This document shows positions 55,877 through 64,000 of a stretch of DNA of 64,000 nt, piece by piece. The DNA is taken from positions 62,001 through 126,000 of the forward strand of contig NZ_SUNH01000013.1 of assembly GCF_005048265.1 (NCBI RefSeq), given 5' to 3'. Below the pieces are notes generated by a model that was not told the DNA's origin, did no database searches, and saw nothing but the letters and a program-made list of their open reading frames with translations. The stretch is from Paracoccus hibiscisoli (GTDB lineage Bacteria > Pseudomonadota > Alphaproteobacteria > Rhodobacterales > Rhodobacteraceae). The position numbers and the translations under genes were made by a program. The first letter of the stretch is position 1, and the number at the start of each line of letters is the position of its first letter.

Positions 55877-56779
55877 ATGAACGACTACAAGGACTGGCTG
55901 GAAGCCGAGCTGCAGGAGACCCTGGACGAGGAGATCGAGCTGGAGCTGGAGGACGCCGTCCTCTCTGCCGAGATCCGCCGCATCTATCGCAGCCACCATC
56001 CCGACCAGCTGGACCGCGGGGTCTATTTCCGCGAGCTGCTGCGCCTGCAATCCGAACTGATCCGGCTGCAGGACTGGGTCAGCCACAACAACGAACGCGT
56101 CGTGGTGCTGTTCGAAGGCCGCGATTCGGCGGGCAAGGGCGGCGCGATCAAGCGCATCACCCAGCGGCTGAACCCCCGCGTGGCCCGCGTCGTGGCCCTG
56201 CCCGCCCCCTCGGACCGCGAAAAGACGCAATGGTATTTTCAGCGCTATGTCCCCCACCTGCCCGCCGGCGGAGAGATCGTGCTGTTTGACCGCAGCTGGT
56301 ACAACCGCGCGGGCGTCGAACGGGTGATGGGTTTCGCGACCGAGGACCAGGTCGAACAGTTCTTTCAGGACGTGCCGGAATTCGAACGCATGCTGGTGCG
56401 CTCGGGCATCCGGCTGGTGAAATACTGGTTCTCGATCACCGATGAGGAACAGCAGATGCGGTTCCAGATGCGCATCCACGACCCGCTGAAACAGTGGAAG
56501 CTGTCGCCCATGGACCTGCAGTCCCGCATCCGGTGGGAGGCCTATACCAAGGCCAAGGAGGACATGTTCGAGCGCACCAACATCCCCGAGGCGCCCTGGT
56601 ACATAGTGCCCGGCAATGACAAGCGGCGCGCGCGGCTGAACTGCATCGACCACCTGCTGGGCCTGATCCCCTACGGGGAGGTCGATCACGAACAGATCAC
56701 CCTGCCCGACCGCGTGTTCAACCCCGATTACGAACGTGACGTGGTCCCGCGCGAGCTGTATGTCCCGCAGAAATACTGA
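55877..56779 (+). CDS. ppk2: Polyphosphate kinase 2
   Basis: A 300-residue PPK2 enzyme that transfers phosphate between polyphosphate and nucleotides. Walker A is FEGRDSAGKGG, Walker B FDRSWYNRAGVERVMGF, and the lid region is DEEQQMRFQMRIHDPLKQWKLS. The acidic helical N-terminus (1-45) is typical of class I forms, which phosphorylate nucleoside diphosphates. It is cytoplasmic. The PhzF-family gene follows 12 bases later on the same strand. Confidence 0.94.
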   Translation: MNDYKDWLEAELQETLDEEIELELEDAVLSAEIRRIYRSHHPDQLDRGVYFRELLRLQSELIRLQDWVSHNNERVVVLFEGRDSAGKGGAIKRITQRLNPRVARVVALPAPSDREKTQWYFQRYVPHLPAGGEIVLFDRSWYNRAGVERVMGFATEDQVEQFFQDVPEFERMLVRSGIRLVKYWFSITDEEQQMRFQMRIHDPLKQWKLSPMDLQSRIRWEAYTKAKEDMFERTNIPEAPWYIVPGNDKRRARLNCIDHLLGLIPYGEVDHEQITLPDRVFNPDYERDVVPRELYVPQKY

Positions 56780-56791
56780 TGCGGGGGCGTC

Positions 56792-57664
56792 ATGCTGGAA
56801 TTCCATGTCTATGACGTGTTCACCGACCGGGCCTTTTCCGGCAATCCGCTGGCGGTGGTGACGGGTGCGGACGGCCTGAGCGGGCGGCAGATGCAGACCA
56901 TCGCGCGCCAGTTCAACCTGTCCGAGACGATCTTTGTCATGGCACCCCGCGACCCGGCCCATGCCGCACGGGTGCGGATCTTCCTGCCCTTGGCCGAGAT
57001 CCCCTTTGCGGGCCACCCGACCATCGGCTGCGCGCTGCACCTGTCGCCCCGTGACGGCGATCTGGTGCTGGAGGAGGAGGCCGGGCCGGTCCCGGTGACC
57101 ATCCGCGACGGGCTGGCGGAATTCGCGGCGCCCGTGCTGCCGGAATGCGGCGCGGCGGTGGACCCTGCCGTGGCGGCCGCCGGGCTGGGGCTGGACGGGG
57201 CGCAGGTGGGCTTTGACCGCCACCGCCCGATGCTGGCGCAGGCGGGGCCGGGTTTCGTCATGGTGCCGCTGCGCGATGTGGCGGCGCTGGCGCAGGCCCG
57301 CCCGCATGGTGCCGCTTTCGAAGCGCTGAGCGCAGGCCCCGGCAAGGTCTATTGCTATGCGCCCGACCCCGACCTGCCCCCCGGCACCGGGTTCCGCGCG
57401 CGCATGTTCGCCCCCGCCAACGGGGTGCCAGAGGACCCCGCCACCGGGTCCGCCACCGCCACGCTGGCCGCCCCCCTGCTGGCCGCGGGTGTCCTGCCCG
57501 AGGGAGAGACCCGCCTGTCCCTGCGCCAGGGAATCGAGATGGGGCGCCCCGCGCGGTTGGGCTTGCGCATCACGGTGCGCGGCGGCAGTCTGGCGCAGGT
57601 CTGCGTGTCGGGGCGTGCGGTCCCGGTGGCGCAGGGCCGCATCGCCGTCCCGGAGGACCGATGA
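56792..57664 (+). CDS. PhzF family isomerase
   Basis: A 290-residue two-domain protein of the diaminopimelate-epimerase fold. It has VYDVFTDRAFSGNPLAVV at the N-terminus, the catalytic Glu in NLSETIFV, FAGHPTIGCA, and the C-terminal EDPATGSATATLA. PhzF itself acts in phenazine synthesis, but most relatives have unknown substrates; no phenazine genes are here. The stop overlaps the DUF1330 gene start (ATGA). Confidence 0.92.
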   Translation: MLEFHVYDVFTDRAFSGNPLAVVTGADGLSGRQMQTIARQFNLSETIFVMAPRDPAHAARVRIFLPLAEIPFAGHPTIGCALHLSPRDGDLVLEEEAGPVPVTIRDGLAEFAAPVLPECGAAVDPAVAAAGLGLDGAQVGFDRHRPMLAQAGPGFVMVPLRDVAALAQARPHGAAFEALSAGPGKVYCYAPDPDLPPGTGFRARMFAPANGVPEDPATGSATATLAAPLLAAGVLPEGETRLSLRQGIEMGRPARLGLRITVRGGSLAQVCVSGRAVPVAQGRIAVPEDR

Positions 57665-57954
57665 CCAAGGCCTATTGGATCGCCCATGTGACGATCGACG
57701 ATCCCGACGCCTACGAGGCCTATCGCGCAGCCAATGCCGCGCCCTTTGCCCAATATGGCGCCCGGTTTCTGGTGCGCGGCGGCGCGCAGCAGGTGGTCGA
57801 GGGGCAGTCCCGCCCCCGCAGCGTGGTGATCGAGTTTCCGTCCCTGCAGGCCGCGCAGGACTGCTATCACAGCGCCGGTTACCAGGCGGCGCGCGCGCTG
57901 CGCGAGCCGGTCTCTGCCGCAGATGTGATCATCGTCGAGGGATGGCCCGGCTAG
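57661..57954 (+). CDS. DUF1330 protein
   Basis: A 97-residue dimeric alpha-beta barrel (ferredoxin-like) protein. The DUF1330 pattern is clear: KAYWIAHVTIDDPDAYEAY, GARFLVRGGAQQVVEG, and SVVIEFPSLQAAQDCYHS. The function is unknown. It is translationally coupled to the PhzF-family gene, which suggests a shared small-molecule pathway. Confidence 0.92.
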   Translation: MTKAYWIAHVTIDDPDAYEAYRAANAAPFAQYGARFLVRGGAQQVVEGQSRPRSVVIEFPSLQAAQDCYHSAGYQAARALREPVSAADVIIVEGWPG

Positions 57955-57986
57955 ACCCCTGTGCGCCGGGCGGGCATGGTGGCGGG

Positions 57987-58439
57987 ATGTTCATGGATCT
58001 TCTGTCCCGCCTGATGGGCGACACCCCCACGCCCATCGACAGCGACGACGCCGAGCTGGCGATTGCCGCCCTGCTGGTGCGCGTGGCCCGCGCCGACGAT
58101 CATTACGACGATGACGAACGCAAGCGGATCGAACGCGTGCTGTCGCGCCGCGGCCTGTCCGCCGATCAGGCCGCCACCCGCCGCCTGCAGGCCGAGGTGC
58201 TGGAGGCCGAGGCCAGCGACACCGTTCGCTTTACCCGCCAGATCAAGGACCGGATCGCGCTGGAGGACCGCTGCGACGTGCTGGCCGGGTTGTGGGAGGT
58301 CGCCTATGCCGATACCCGCCGCGGCCAGGACGAGGACAGCCTGATCCGGCTGGTCGCGGGCCTGTTGGGCATTCCCGACCGCCGCTCGGCCCAGATCCGC
58401 CAACAGGTGCTGCGCCGGATGGGGCTGCCCCCGGAATAG
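57987..58439 (+). CDS. TerB family protein
   Basis: A 150-residue all-helical TerB-type (tellurite resistance) protein. Two repeats of a metal-binding-like pattern are seen: LLVRVARADDHYDDDERKRIE and LWEVAYADTRRGQDEDSLIR. Many alphaproteobacteria carry such single TerB genes with no other tellurite genes, so the name does not prove function. ATGs at 57987 and 57993 are both possible. tRNA-Arg follows on the other strand. Confidence 0.87.
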   Translation: MFMDLLSRLMGDTPTPIDSDDAELAIAALLVRVARADDHYDDDERKRIERVLSRRGLSADQAATRRLQAEVLEAEASDTVRFTRQIKDRIALEDRCDVLAGLWEVAYADTRRGQDEDSLIRLVAGLLGIPDRRSAQIRQQVLRRMGLPPE

Positions 58440-58451
58440 ACGGTGGATGGG

Positions 58452-58528
58452 TGGCGATCCCGGGACGACTCGAACGCCCAACATCCTGATTAGAAGTCAG
58501 GTGCTCTATCCAGTTGAGCTACGGGACC
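58452..58528 (-). tRNA. tRNA-Arg (anticodon UCU)
   Basis: On the minus strand, acceptor GGTCCCG pairs with CGGGATC (one wobble). The D arm holds AGCTCAACTGGATAGAGCA, the anticodon stem-loop is CCTGA-CTTCTAA-TCAGG with anticodon TCT, and the T arm is GGGCG-TTCGAGT-CGTCC. The discriminator is G and CCA is encoded at 58452-58454. The total is 77 bases. Confidence 0.97.
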
Positions 58529-58582
58529 GTGATTCCCCTGATAGCGCGTCACCCGACCCTGCGCAATATCGGGCCCTGCGGC

Positions 58583-59323
58583 CTAGAACGGCAGCTGTTC
58601 CTGCGTCAGCAGGCGCACGGCCAGCTGTTCGGCGGTGAAGTTCCCGTTCAGCACCAGCGTCTGGCGATCACCCAGCAGGACCTGGGTGGTCTGGCTGGCC
58701 TCGTCAAAGCGCACGGTGATCAGCGGCGGGTTCTCGGGGTCGAATTCGGCATAAAGTGTCAGCTGATCATCGGCCGGATCGAAATCCGAAATGGTGGCCG
58801 GCCCGCCCTCGGGCGTCAGGATCAGATTGAAGCTGTCCTGCCCGCTGCCGCCATCCGCGATATCGTCGGGGGTGAAGAACAGGAAATCGTTGCCCTCGCC
58901 GCCCGACAGCGTCTCGGCGCCGCCGCGGGTCCAGATGGCCTCACGGTCCAGGCGGTCGACGCTGATGATGTCATCGCCCGCACCGCCCAGCAGCACATCG
59001 GTGCCGCCGCCGCCCGCCAGCGTGTCATTGCCGTCGCCGCCCTCCAGCGTGTCGCGGCCGGTATTACCGGCCAGCGCGTCATCGCCCCCCAGGCCGATCA
59101 GCCGGTCGTTGCCCGCCATGCCGGACAGGATGTCGTCACGCTCGGTCCCCTCGATGACCTCGTCGGCATCGGTGCCGATGCGGGTGATGCCGGGGTCGCG
59201 GTCGTCGTCATCCGCGCGGTCGTCGTCATCGTCGCTGCCGAACATGTCGAAGGGGTCGGCATACAGCATGGTCAGCCCGCCAAAGATCAACCAGTTGGCG
59301 ATGAACGCCCATTCGTAACCCAT
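58583..59323 (-). CDS. RTX-repeat calcium-binding protein
   Basis: A 246-residue protein. The N-terminus (MGYEWAFIANWLIFGGLTML) is hydrophobic, followed by an Asp-rich segment (about 28-45). Four or more GGxGxDxL-type nonapeptide repeats lie at about 60-125, such as GGDGNDTLAGGGGTDVLLGG. The C-terminal part ends with QLPF and resembles the tail of Rhodobacteraceae RTX proteins. RTX repeats fold on calcium, and such proteins leave by type I secretion. No T1SS genes lie in the window. The hydrophobic N-terminus is unusual for a T1SS substrate. Confidence 0.83.
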   Translation of the reverse strand: MGYEWAFIANWLIFGGLTMLYADPFDMFGSDDDDDRADDDDRDPGITRIGTDADEVIEGTERDDILSGMAGNDRLIGLGGDDALAGNTGRDTLEGGDGNDTLAGGGGTDVLLGGAGDDIISVDRLDREAIWTRGGAETLSGGEGNDFLFFTPDDIADGGSGQDSFNLILTPEGGPATISDFDPADDQLTLYAEFDPENPPLITVRFDEASQTTQVLLGDRQTLVLNGNFTAEQLAVRLLTQEQLPF

Positions 59324-59408
59324 GCACCACCTCGATAGCCGTCACGCGACCGCAGTCACCGTCAGCCTTAGCGCGCATCGCGCACCAGTCGATCGGCTTG
59401 GTGAGGCG

Positions 59409-59870
59409 CTATAGCATCAGAGTCATGAACACCGAGTTAGGGTCGGCGCGATACTGACCGAAAGGCGGGCATTCGGTGAACCCCTCCCGCGCATAAAGAC
59501 CGCGCGCGGCGATGAAACCGGGCTGCACGCCCGTCTCCAGCGACAGTCGCCGATGGCCCGCCAGACGCGCCTGATCCAGCATATGGCGCAGCAGCATCCG
59601 CGACACGCCCCGCCCGCGCTGTTCGGTCAGGACATGCATGGATTTCAGTTCGGCATGCCCCTCGCCCAGGTCCTTCAGCGCGCCCATGGCGACGGGGCGG
59701 CCCGCGTCCCGCACCACGAAAAAGGCGATGGCGGAGTCGGCCAGCGCCTCCTTGGGCATGGTGTGAACGGATTCGGGGGGCGTGTCGGCATGCATCTCGG
59801 CGGTGTGGCGCTGGAACAGCAGGTCAAGATCCGCGTCCAGCGGGCTTTCCAGATCGATCGTCAGCGTCAT
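59409..59870 (-). CDS. GNAT family N-acetyltransferase
   Basis: A 153-residue acetyltransferase. The acetyl-CoA motif A is present as ELKSMHVLTEQRGRGVSRMLLR, with the Q/RxxGxG/A loop, and motif B near SLETGVQPGFIAARGLY. The end EGFTECPPFGQYRADPNS resembles the YsnE/PscA-like group, which acetylates amines or phosphinothricin-like compounds. The true substrate is unknown. It is followed on the same strand, upstream, by the class V aminotransferase gene with a 65-base gap. Confidence 0.88.
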   Translation of the reverse strand: MTLTIDLESPLDADLDLLFQRHTAEMHADTPPESVHTMPKEALADSAIAFFVVRDAGRPVAMGALKDLGEGHAELKSMHVLTEQRGRGVSRMLLRHMLDQARLAGHRRLSLETGVQPGFIAARGLYAREGFTECPPFGQYRADPNSVFMTLML

Positions 59871-59935
59871 GGCATGGTCCTGTTCGGGAAGACGTGTCCC
59901 GCGCAGTAGCCCGCCATGACGTGTACGTCAAAGGG

Positions 59936-61066
59936 TCAGCGCAGCACCTGGTCCAGCACCGGCGACAGCCGCGCCATCGTGCCCTCGACATCGCGCAGCT
60001 TGTCCAGCCCGAACAGTCCGATCCGGAAGGTCGAGAAATCGGCCCCTTCGTCGATGGCCAGCGGCACGCCCGCCGCGACCTGGGTGCCAAGGGCGGCAAA
60101 GGCGCGGCCCGACTTGACCTCTGGGTCGTCGGTATAGCTGACGACGACGCCCGGTGCCTGGAACCCCTCGGCCGCGACCGACCGGATGCCGCGTGCGGCC
60201 AGATCGTCCCGGACCGCGCAGCCCAGCCGCCATTGCGCGTCGCGGGCGGCGGCAAAGCCCATCGCGCGGGTCTCCTCCATCGCGTCGCGCAGGCCCAGCA
60301 GGGCATCGGTCGGCATGGTCGCGTGATAGGCGTGGCCGCCGTCCAGATAGGCCTGCATGATCGCGCGCCATTTCTTCAGGTCCAGCGCAAAGCTGTCGCT
60401 GGCGGTCGCCTCCAGCCGTTCGGCCGCGCGGTCGGACAGCATGACCAGACCCGCGGCGGGCGATGCCGACCAGCCCTTTTGCGGGGCAGAGATCAGCACG
60501 TCCACGCCCGTGGCCTGCATGTCGACCCAGATCGCGCCCGACGCGATGCAGTCCAGCACCATCAGCGCGCCGACCTCATGCGCGGCATCGGCCAGGGCGG
60601 TGATATAGTCGTCGGGCAGGATCAACCCGGCCGAAGTCTCCACATGCGGGGCAAACACCGCGTCGGGGCGCGTCTCGCGGATGCGGGCCACGACCTCGTC
60701 GATGGGGGGCGGCGCATAGGCGGGCTGGGGCGTGTTGCCCTGGGGCCGGGCCTTGACCACGGTGACCTCGCGCGCGAAGGCGCCCGCGTCGAAGATCTGG
60801 CTCCAGCGATAGCTGAACCAGCCGTTCCGCACGATCAGCGCATGCGCGTCGCGCCCGAACTGGCGCGCGACCGATTCCATGCCGTAGCTGCCGCCGCCCG
60901 GCACGATCACCACCTGCGCCGCGCCATAGACCTCGCACAGGCCCGCCGACAGGTCGCGCATCACCTGCTGAAAGCGTTTGGACATGTGATTCAGGGACCG
61001 GTCGGTGAACACGACCGAGAATTCGTCGAGGCCCTCGGGGTCGATTTCGGGGCGCTGATGGGGCAT
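59936..61066 (-). CDS. Class V aminotransferase (alanine/serine-glyoxylate type)
   Basis: A 376-residue PLP enzyme. It has VVIVPGGGSYGMESVARQFG for phosphate binding, VLDCIASGAIWVDMQATG with the PLP Asp, and the Schiff-base lysine in LISAPQKGWSASPAAG. It resembles alanine-glyoxylate and serine-glyoxylate aminotransferases. GGAAAGGA precedes the ATG at 61066. It is divergent from the amidotransferase-polyamine gene cluster with a 138-base gap, so it may share control with it; that is inference. Confidence 0.87.
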   Translation of the reverse strand: MPHQRPEIDPEGLDEFSVVFTDRSLNHMSKRFQQVMRDLSAGLCEVYGAAQVVIVPGGGSYGMESVARQFGRDAHALIVRNGWFSYRWSQIFDAGAFAREVTVVKARPQGNTPQPAYAPPPIDEVVARIRETRPDAVFAPHVETSAGLILPDDYITALADAAHEVGALMVLDCIASGAIWVDMQATGVDVLISAPQKGWSASPAAGLVMLSDRAAERLEATASDSFALDLKKWRAIMQAYLDGGHAYHATMPTDALLGLRDAMEETRAMGFAAARDAQWRLGCAVRDDLAARGIRSVAAEGFQAPGVVVSYTDDPEVKSGRAFAALGTQVAAGVPLAIDEGADFSTFRIGLFGLDKLRDVEGTMARLSPVLDQVLR

Positions 61067-61204
61067 GGGGCATCCTTTCCGTTTGGGCGCAGCCTAACGC
61101 CTGCGGGGCGGTCCGGCCAGACCGCCAAAAGCCGCAAACGCCCCCCTTGCGGCCCCCCCTGCGGGGCGACTAGGCTTTGGTCACAAGCAACATCAAGGTT
61201 TTTC

Positions 61205-61912
61205 ATGCGGATCGGCATCCTTCAATGCGGCCAGTCGCCGGCGCAGCTGAAGCCGGACTTGGGCGACTATCCGGACATGTTCATGCGCCTGCTGGACGGG
61301 CGCGGTTTCGACTTCACCACCTGGCATGTCGAGGAGATGGCGTTTCCCGACGATATCCACGACGCCGACGGCTGGCTGCTGACCGGTTCGCGCCACGGCG
61401 CATACGAGGATCACGCCTTCATCCCGCCGCTGGAGGATTTCATCCGCCGCGCCCATGACGCGGGCGTGCCGATGGTCGGCATCTGCTTTGGCCACCAGAT
61501 CATCGCGCAGGCCCTGGGCGGCACGGTGGTCAAGCATCCCGGTGGATGGGCCGTTGGCGCGCAGGATTACGATTTCGGCGGCCAACCCGTCACGCTGAAC
61601 GCCTGGCACCAGGATCAGGTCGTGGCCCTGCCGCCCGGTGCGCAAGTCGCGGGCCGCAACGCGTTCTGCGAGAATGCCGCGCTGATCTATGGCGACCGGG
61701 CCTTTACCGTGCAGGCGCATCCGGAATTCGGCGACGATTTCATCCAAGGACTGATGGACACCCGCGCCAAGGGCGTCGTCCCGGACGATCTGCTGGCCGC
61801 GGCTTCCGCCCGAATGGGGCAGGCCGATGGCGCGTCCCTGCTGGCCGAGCGGATCGAGGCCTTCTTCAAGCAACCCCGCGCCCTGGCGCGAGCCGACAAA
61901 GGTGCCGCATGA
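61205..61912 (+). CDS. Class I glutamine amidotransferase-like hydrolase
   Basis: A 235-residue GATase1 domain protein of the GuaA-like type. The nucleophile is Cys94 in GICFGHQIIAQALGG, and the His/Glu pair is in VQAHPEFGDDF. It has no synthetase partner domain. Since it overlaps the glutamine-synthetase-like gene, it may hydrolyse gamma-glutamyl amides (the PuuD role), although PuuD belongs to a different, peptidase C26 branch with a different cysteine context. The ATG at 61205 lacks a strong ribosome site. The stop overlaps the next ATG (ATGA). Confidence 0.87.
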   Translation: MRIGILQCGQSPAQLKPDLGDYPDMFMRLLDGRGFDFTTWHVEEMAFPDDIHDADGWLLTGSRHGAYEDHAFIPPLEDFIRRAHDAGVPMVGICFGHQIIAQALGGTVVKHPGGWAVGAQDYDFGGQPVTLNAWHQDQVVALPPGAQVAGRNAFCENAALIYGDRAFTVQAHPEFGDDFIQGLMDTRAKGVVPDDLLAAASARMGQADGASLLAERIEAFFKQPRALARADKGAA

Positions 61913-63264
61913 GCGACTGGACCGAGAAACTGCCCCAGGCCGCGCGCGACTTCATGGCCGGGCGCCGCCTGGACGAGGTTGAATGCATCGTGGCCGACAT
62001 GGCGGGCGTGGCTCGTGGCAAGGCAATGCCCGCGTCGAAATTCGCGCGCCAGAACCAGTTCTATCTGCCCAATTCAATCTTTTTGCAGACGATCACCGGG
62101 GAATGGGCCGACAACCCCTCGGGGGCGTTCACCGAACCGGACATGGTGATGGTGCCAGATTATTCCACCGCCACCGCCGCGCCCTGGACGGCGGACTGGA
62201 CCATACAGGTCATCCATGACGCTACCGACCAGCAGGGCAACCCCATGCCCATCGCGCCGCGCAACGTTCTGAAACGCGTGGTGCAGTTGTATCGCGACAA
62301 GGGCTGGAACCCGGTCGTGGCGCCCGAGATGGAGTTCTTTCTGGTCGCCCGGAACATCGACCCGAACCAGCCGATCATCCCGCCCATGGGTCGCACGGGG
62401 CGCAGGGCTGCGGCGAAACAGGCCTATTCCATGTCGGCGGTCGACGAATACGGGAAGGTCATCGACGACATCTATGACTTTGCCGAGGCGCAGGGCTTCG
62501 AGATCGACGGCATCCTGCAAGAGGGCGGCGCGGGCCAGGTCGAGATCAACCTGAACCACGGCGACCCCGTGGCCCTGGCCGACGAGATTTTCTATTTCAA
62601 GCGGCTGATCCGCGAGGCCGCGCTGCGCCACGACTGCTTCGCGACCTTCATGGCCAAGCCCATCGAAGGCGAGCCGGGCAGCGCGATGCATATCCACCAC
62701 TCGATCACGGATATCGCCACCGGCCAGAACATCTTTTCCGACGACAGGGGGCGCGAGACGCCGGCCTTCCTGCATTTCATCGCCGGGATGCAAAAGCACC
62801 TGCCCGCGGCCATCGCCCTTCTGGCACCTTATGTGAACAGCTATCGCCGCTATGTCCCGGATTTTGCGGCGCCCATCAATCTGGAATGGGGCCGCGACAA
62901 CCGCACCACCGGCCTGCGCGTGCCGATCTCGGGGCCCGAGGCGCGGCGGCTGGAGAACCGGCTGGCGGGCATGGACTGCAACCCTTACCTGGGCATCGCG
63001 GCGTCGCTGGCCTGCGGCTATCTGGGCCTCTTGGAGGCAGAGAACCCGCGCGCCGAATGTCTGGGCGACGCCTATATGTCGCGGGACGAGCTGCCGTATA
63101 ACCTGGGCGACGCGCTGGACCTGATGATGGACAACGAGGCGATGCGCGGCGTTCTGGGAGAGGAGTTCACCGCCGTCTATGAATCTGTCAAGCGCAACGA
63201 ATACAAAGAGTTCCTGCAGGTCATCAGCCCTTGGGAACGCGAACACCTGCTGCTGAACGTATGA
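61909..63264 (+). CDS. Gamma-glutamylpolyamine synthetase (glutamine synthetase family, PuuA-like)
   Basis: A 451-residue glutamine-synthetase fold enzyme of the PuuA/GlnA3 type. The metal-binding segments APEMEFFLVAR, EGGAGQVEINLNHGD and AMHIHHSITD are present, as is the ATP segment NSYRRYVPDFAAP. Such enzymes ligate glutamate to putrescine or other amines. It is translationally coupled to the amidotransferase before it and the FAD oxidase after it, matching the puuA-puuB pathway logic. The actual amine substrate is unknown. Confidence 0.88.
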   Translation: MSDWTEKLPQAARDFMAGRRLDEVECIVADMAGVARGKAMPASKFARQNQFYLPNSIFLQTITGEWADNPSGAFTEPDMVMVPDYSTATAAPWTADWTIQVIHDATDQQGNPMPIAPRNVLKRVVQLYRDKGWNPVVAPEMEFFLVARNIDPNQPIIPPMGRTGRRAAAKQAYSMSAVDEYGKVIDDIYDFAEAQGFEIDGILQEGGAGQVEINLNHGDPVALADEIFYFKRLIREAALRHDCFATFMAKPIEGEPGSAMHIHHSITDIATGQNIFSDDRGRETPAFLHFIAGMQKHLPAAIALLAPYVNSYRRYVPDFAAPINLEWGRDNRTTGLRVPISGPEARRLENRLAGMDCNPYLGIAASLACGYLGLLEAENPRAECLGDAYMSRDELPYNLGDALDLMMDNEAMRGVLGEEFTAVYESVKRNEYKEFLQVISPWEREHLLLNV

Positions 63265-64000
63265 ACCTGCTGCATCTGAACGACCGGCCCGGCGCCTATC
63301 CGCCCAGCCTTTACGCCGACCAGTGCGGCCCGCAGCCCGACCTGCCCCCCCTGCGGGGCGAGGCGCGGGCGGATGTGGCGGTGATCGGCGCGGGCTATAC
63401 CGGCCTGTCGGCGGCGCTGCATCTGGCGCGGCGGGGCCTGTCGGTGACGGTACTGGAGGCGCAGCGCGTGGGTTTCGGCGCGTCGGGCCGCAACGGCGGC
63501 CAGATCGGCTCCGGCCAGCGCCAGGAGGTCGACTGGCTGGAGGCGAAGCTGGGCCGCGACATGGCCCGCCGCCTGTGGGACCTGGCCGAAGAGGCCAAAG
63601 CCGCCGTCCGCGCCATCGCGGCCGAGGCCGGTGTTCCGGTCCGCGACGGCATCGCCCATGCCTGCCGCACGGCGGCCGAGGTCGACCACGCCCGCCACAT
63701 CGCTGACCATCTGGCGCGCCATTACAATTACGATCTGGTCACCGCGCTGGACCGTGACGGCATGACTGCGGCGCTTGGCAGTGCGGCCTATGTCGGCGGC
63801 GATCTGGACCGGGGGGCGGGGCATGTGCAGCCGCTGGCGCTGACCCTGGGGATGGCGCGGCTGGCACGCGATGCGGGCGCGGTGATCTTTGAGCGCAGCC
63901 AGGTCACCGGCCTGACCCATGGCGCGCCCAGCACCATCCGTACCGATCAGGGCGTGCTCCGGGCCGATCACGTCATCCTGGCCTGCAACGGCTATCTGGG
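63261..64000 (+). CDS. FAD-dependent amine oxidoreductase, PuuB-like (3' end outside window)
   Basis: The first 246 residues of a DAO-family flavoprotein. The dinucleotide motif is VAVIGAGYTGLSAALHLARRG (about 40-60), followed by VLEAQRVGFGASGRNGGQIG, a typical signature of gamma-glutamylputrescine oxidase. It should oxidise the gamma-glutamylated amine to an aldehyde. The start overlaps the synthetase stop (ATGA). The end is not in the window. Confidence 0.88.
   Translation, partial: MNLLHLNDRPGAYPPSLYADQCGPQPDLPPLRGEARADVAVIGAGYTGLSAALHLARRGLSVTVLEAQRVGFGASGRNGGQIGSGQRQEVDWLEAKLGRDMARRLWDLAEEAKAAVRAIAAEAGVPVRDGIAHACRTAAEVDHARHIADHLARHYNYDLVTALDRDGMTAALGSAAYVGGDLDRGAGHVQPLALTLGMARLARDAGAVIFERSQVTGLTHGAPSTIRTDQGVLRADHVILACNGYL

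Noticed and set aside
57987..58439. Tellurite resistance locus
   Set aside because: Only a lone TerB-type gene is present, without terA, terC or terD partners.
58800..59130. Tandem DNA repeat or CRISPR-like array
   Set aside because: The periodicity is the coding repeat of the RTX nonapeptides, with no unique spacers between identical repeats.
59894..61204. N-terminal extension of the amidotransferase frame across the aminotransferase gene
   Set aside because: The stretch before 61205 is antisense to a conserved class V aminotransferase; the GATase fold begins at MRIGILQCGQS.

Overview
The window is high-GC alphaproteobacterial chromosome and almost certainly comes from Paracoccus or a very close relative (Rhodobacteraceae). 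The strongest evidence is a cytochrome c550-type gene directly upstream of an aa3 oxidase subunit I whose sequence and 558-residue length fit Paracoccus CtaDII. The aerobic-type cobaltochelatase genes cobS and cobT, an HWE-family sensor kinase and DUF2244, DUF1467 and DUF3008 proteins agree with this. Genes are tightly packed with many start/stop overlaps. No phage, IS element, CRISPR array or rRNA was seen. No gene-free stretch exceeds 300 bases except 53413-53963, which holds a broken gene.

Layout. 1-2961: 3' part of a CheB-CheR-PAS-HWE kinase. 2968-9372: TetR repressor divergent from a three-gene RND efflux operon. 9369-11467: eutBC, then tRNA-Leu(GAG). 11739-15309: lipB, cycA, ctaD, DUF2244. 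15306-17303: DUF3008, YqeY-like protein, carA. 17410-19539: a glycosyltransferase with an N-terminal MshEN-type (c-di-GMP-binding type) domain. 19556-25897: glnE, bpt, ilvI, ilvN. 25940-32055: small unknowns, DUF2254 with an M48 lipoprotein, DUF167, nitroreductase, EI24, DUF1467, methylmalonyl-CoA epimerase, response regulator. 32057-33741: a decayed DUF1800/DUF1501 locus. 33808-37564: aspS, CPBP protein, GH25 lysozyme, small membrane protein. 37633-40525: cobS-cobT. 40690-42617: ECF sigma, anti-sigma, fasciclin protein. 42798-48033: DUF808, then the ugpBAEC glycerol-3-phosphate ABC transporter behind a Pho-box-like array. 48121-50765: protealysin-like M4 peptidase with an emfourin-like inhibitor, CorA-like protein, CsbD. 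50825-53412: ybjN, proC, csaA and a 2-hydroxyacid dehydrogenase as one coupled operon. 53527-53866: AlgX/SGNH remnant. 53964-58439: cobC, YjdM-like protein, secreted protein, PPK2, PhzF, DUF1330, TerB. 58452-58528: tRNA-Arg(UCU). 58583-61066: RTX-repeat protein, GNAT, class V aminotransferase. 61205-64000: amidotransferase, gamma-glutamylpolyamine synthetase and FAD oxidase (cut by the window end).

How the genes fit together. Cobalamin is both made (cobS, cobT, cobC) and used (eutBC directly; the epimerase feeds B12-dependent methylmalonyl-CoA mutase, encoded elsewhere). Nitrogen metabolism recurs (glnE, carA, eutBC, polyamine cluster, proC, ilvIN). Phosphate themes are ugp with Pho-like repeats and PPK2. 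The most notable findings are the MshEN-glycosyltransferase fusion, an intrinsic terminator inside the first codons of the DUF2244 gene, the peptidase-inhibitor pair, the Pho-like array, two gene remnants with identifiable lesions, and five convergent gene pairs that overlap by exactly four bases.
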